From contig JAKUQA010000003.1 in NCBI GenBank assembly GCA_022450525.1, positions 1-64,000 of the forward strand: DNA of 64,000 bases, given 5' to 3'. The notes below the pieces were generated by a model that was given only the letters and a program-made list of their open reading frames with translations, had not been told where the DNA came from and ran no database searches. Shown in pieces: positions 63,395 through 64,000 of the stretch; the first letter of the stretch is position 1, and the number at the start of each line of letters is the position of its first letter. Both the position numbers and the translations under genes were made by a program. Origin of the DNA: Dehalococcoidia bacterium. Its GTDB lineage: Bacteria; Chloroflexota; Dehalococcoidia; Lucifugimonadales; UBA6952.

Positions 63395-64000
63395 TTATTC
63401 TTCGCTATATTCTTGTCGTGCACTTTGGGCTACTAGTTCAAGAATTTTTTCTTGAGGGACTACTCCAACAAGTTCATCTTTACTATCAACTACAGGAATA
63501 GGATCTCCTGTTTCTAATACCAATGGAATCATATCTTCAACAATACTTTCAGGAGCCACGACATATCGTCTGTCAAATTCTTGAGATGAAGGTTTAACCA
63601 TTATATTACTTACTGATGTCACCCTTGTTTTTGGTATATCGAATGTAAACTCTTCAACAAATGAATTAGCTGGGTTAGTAACAATTTCTTCAGGAGTACC
63701 TAATTGTGTAACTTCACCATCTCTCATGATCGCTATCCTATCACCAACAGTTATTGCTTCATCAAGATCGTGAGTAATAAAAACAATGGTTTTTTGAATA
63801 GTTTGTTGTAACTTTTTCAATTCGATTCTCATCTGTCTCCTAATCAATGGATCAAGACCACTAAAAGGTTCGTCCATGAGAAGGATGTCTGGTTCAACAG
63901 CAAGTGCTCTTGCTATACCAACTCTTTGTTGCATACCACCACTCAATTCCGAAGGGTAGGATGATTCCCAGCCAGAAAGACCAACAAGTTCTAATACCTC
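63395..64000 (-). CDS. proV: Glycine betaine/proline ABC transporter ATP-binding protein, 5' end cut by window edge
   Basis: The C-terminal 201 codons are in the window, and the N-terminus with Walker A lies past the right edge. Seen: the ABC signature [15 protein letters not shown], Walker [15 protein letters not shown], the H-loop FITHDLDEA, and a C-terminal CBS pair (about the last 90 residues) with [21 protein letters not shown] domains in OpuA respond to ionic strength and gate transport. The frame is open across 63946, so no start codon there should be used. Confidence 0.94.
   Translation of the reverse strand, partial: EVLELVGLSGWESSYPSELSGGMQQRVGIARALAVEPDILLMDEPFSGLDPLIRRQMRIELKKLQQTIQKTIVFITHDLDEAITVGDRIAIMRDGEVTQLGTPEEIVTNPANSFVEEFTFDIPKTRVTSVSNIMVKPSSQEFDRRYVVAPESIVEDMIPLVLETGDPIPVVDSKDELVGVVPQEKILELVAQSARQEYSEE

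Noticed and set aside
1-64000. CRISPR arrays, insertion sequences, rRNA genes
   Set aside because: No regularly spaced repeats with spacers, no transposase with terminal repeats and no rRNA sequence was seen. The only RNA gene found is tRNA-Asp.

Overview
The window is 64 kb of AT-rich (about two thirds A+T by eye), very densely packed bacterial chromosome. Genes sit a few bases apart or overlap, and several convergent pairs overlap at their 3' ends (2534-3025 with 3002-3538; fabG with ygfZ; the amidase with a MoaD-like gene; the epimerase with yvcK). The mix points to a streamlined marine bacterium, most likely a low-GC Chloroflexota of the SAR202 type. The mix includes late futalosine-type menaquinone genes, MaoC-type fatty-acid dehydratases, an inositol-phosphate synthase with a PI-synthase-like enzyme and PimA-like glycosyltransferase, several CaiB/BaiF CoA-transferases, a xanthine-dehydrogenase-type molybdoenzyme and a glycine-betaine ABC importer. 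The assignment is inference; a low-GC marine actinobacterium is the main alternative. UGA is used as a normal stop (for example ileS), so the code is the standard bacterial one.

Layout. 1-2402: cysS (cut by the left edge), ispF and ispD. 3002-10124: one long leftward operon, from a UbiD-like decarboxylase through UbiA-like, UbiX-like and MenG enzymes (end of menaquinone synthesis) into a cupin, an HyuB-like hydantoinase, an aldo/keto reductase and a FixH-like secreted protein. 10125-11815: a small accessory island with a 313-aa HTH protein and a 65-aa partner that I do not recognise, preceded by a clear promoter and a regularly spaced repeat. 11816-14372: fatty-acid/phospholipid genes (two hot-dog dehydratases, plsX, fabG). 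14369-16342: ygfZ, iscA-like and a cobalamin adenosyltransferase. 16373-19865: hisH-hisA-hisF-HAD phosphatase-hisIE. 20073-24337: the glycine cleavage system gcvT-gcvH-gcvPA-gcvPB. 24709-25955: an Lrp regulator with its promoter and palindromic operator, then moaE and moaD. 26154-32312: ileS, a DegP-like lipoprotein protease, rph and ilvE.

32317-38026 carries an MshA-like glycosyltransferase, a GNAT protein, thrC, hom and a SurA-like foldase; 38033-39161 is the classic rpsF-ssb-rpsR operon. 39251-43707 holds a homocysteine methyltransferase, a HAD hydrolase and the inositol-lipid cassette (CDP-alcohol transferase, PimA-like transferase, Ino1). 43851-48961 has an amidase, a MoaD/ThiS-like protein, a lone molybdenum hydroxylase large subunit and a CPBP protease. 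49092-51602 is a three-gene operon of an NHL propeller, an alpha/beta hydrolase and a thioredoxin-fold protein. The rest is tRNA-Asp, a CoA-transferase, a YeiH transporter, an epimerase, yvcK, cmk-plsC-glmS, an acyl-CoA dehydrogenase, a second CoA-transferase and the betaine importer (proW, proV cut by the right edge).

The most interesting signal is at 50913-51602. The thioredoxin-fold gene reads through an in-frame TGA exactly where the first active-site cysteine belongs (W-A-S-W-TGA-V-C-R). A stem-loop with a G-first three-base apical loop starts 21 nt after that TGA. Both match what is expected of a bacterial selenoprotein with a SECIS element. A conventional gene call would miss the first 48 codons and the active site. 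Second in interest are the unrecognised HTH/small-protein island with its 29-30 bp-phased operator-like repeats and the Lrp operator.
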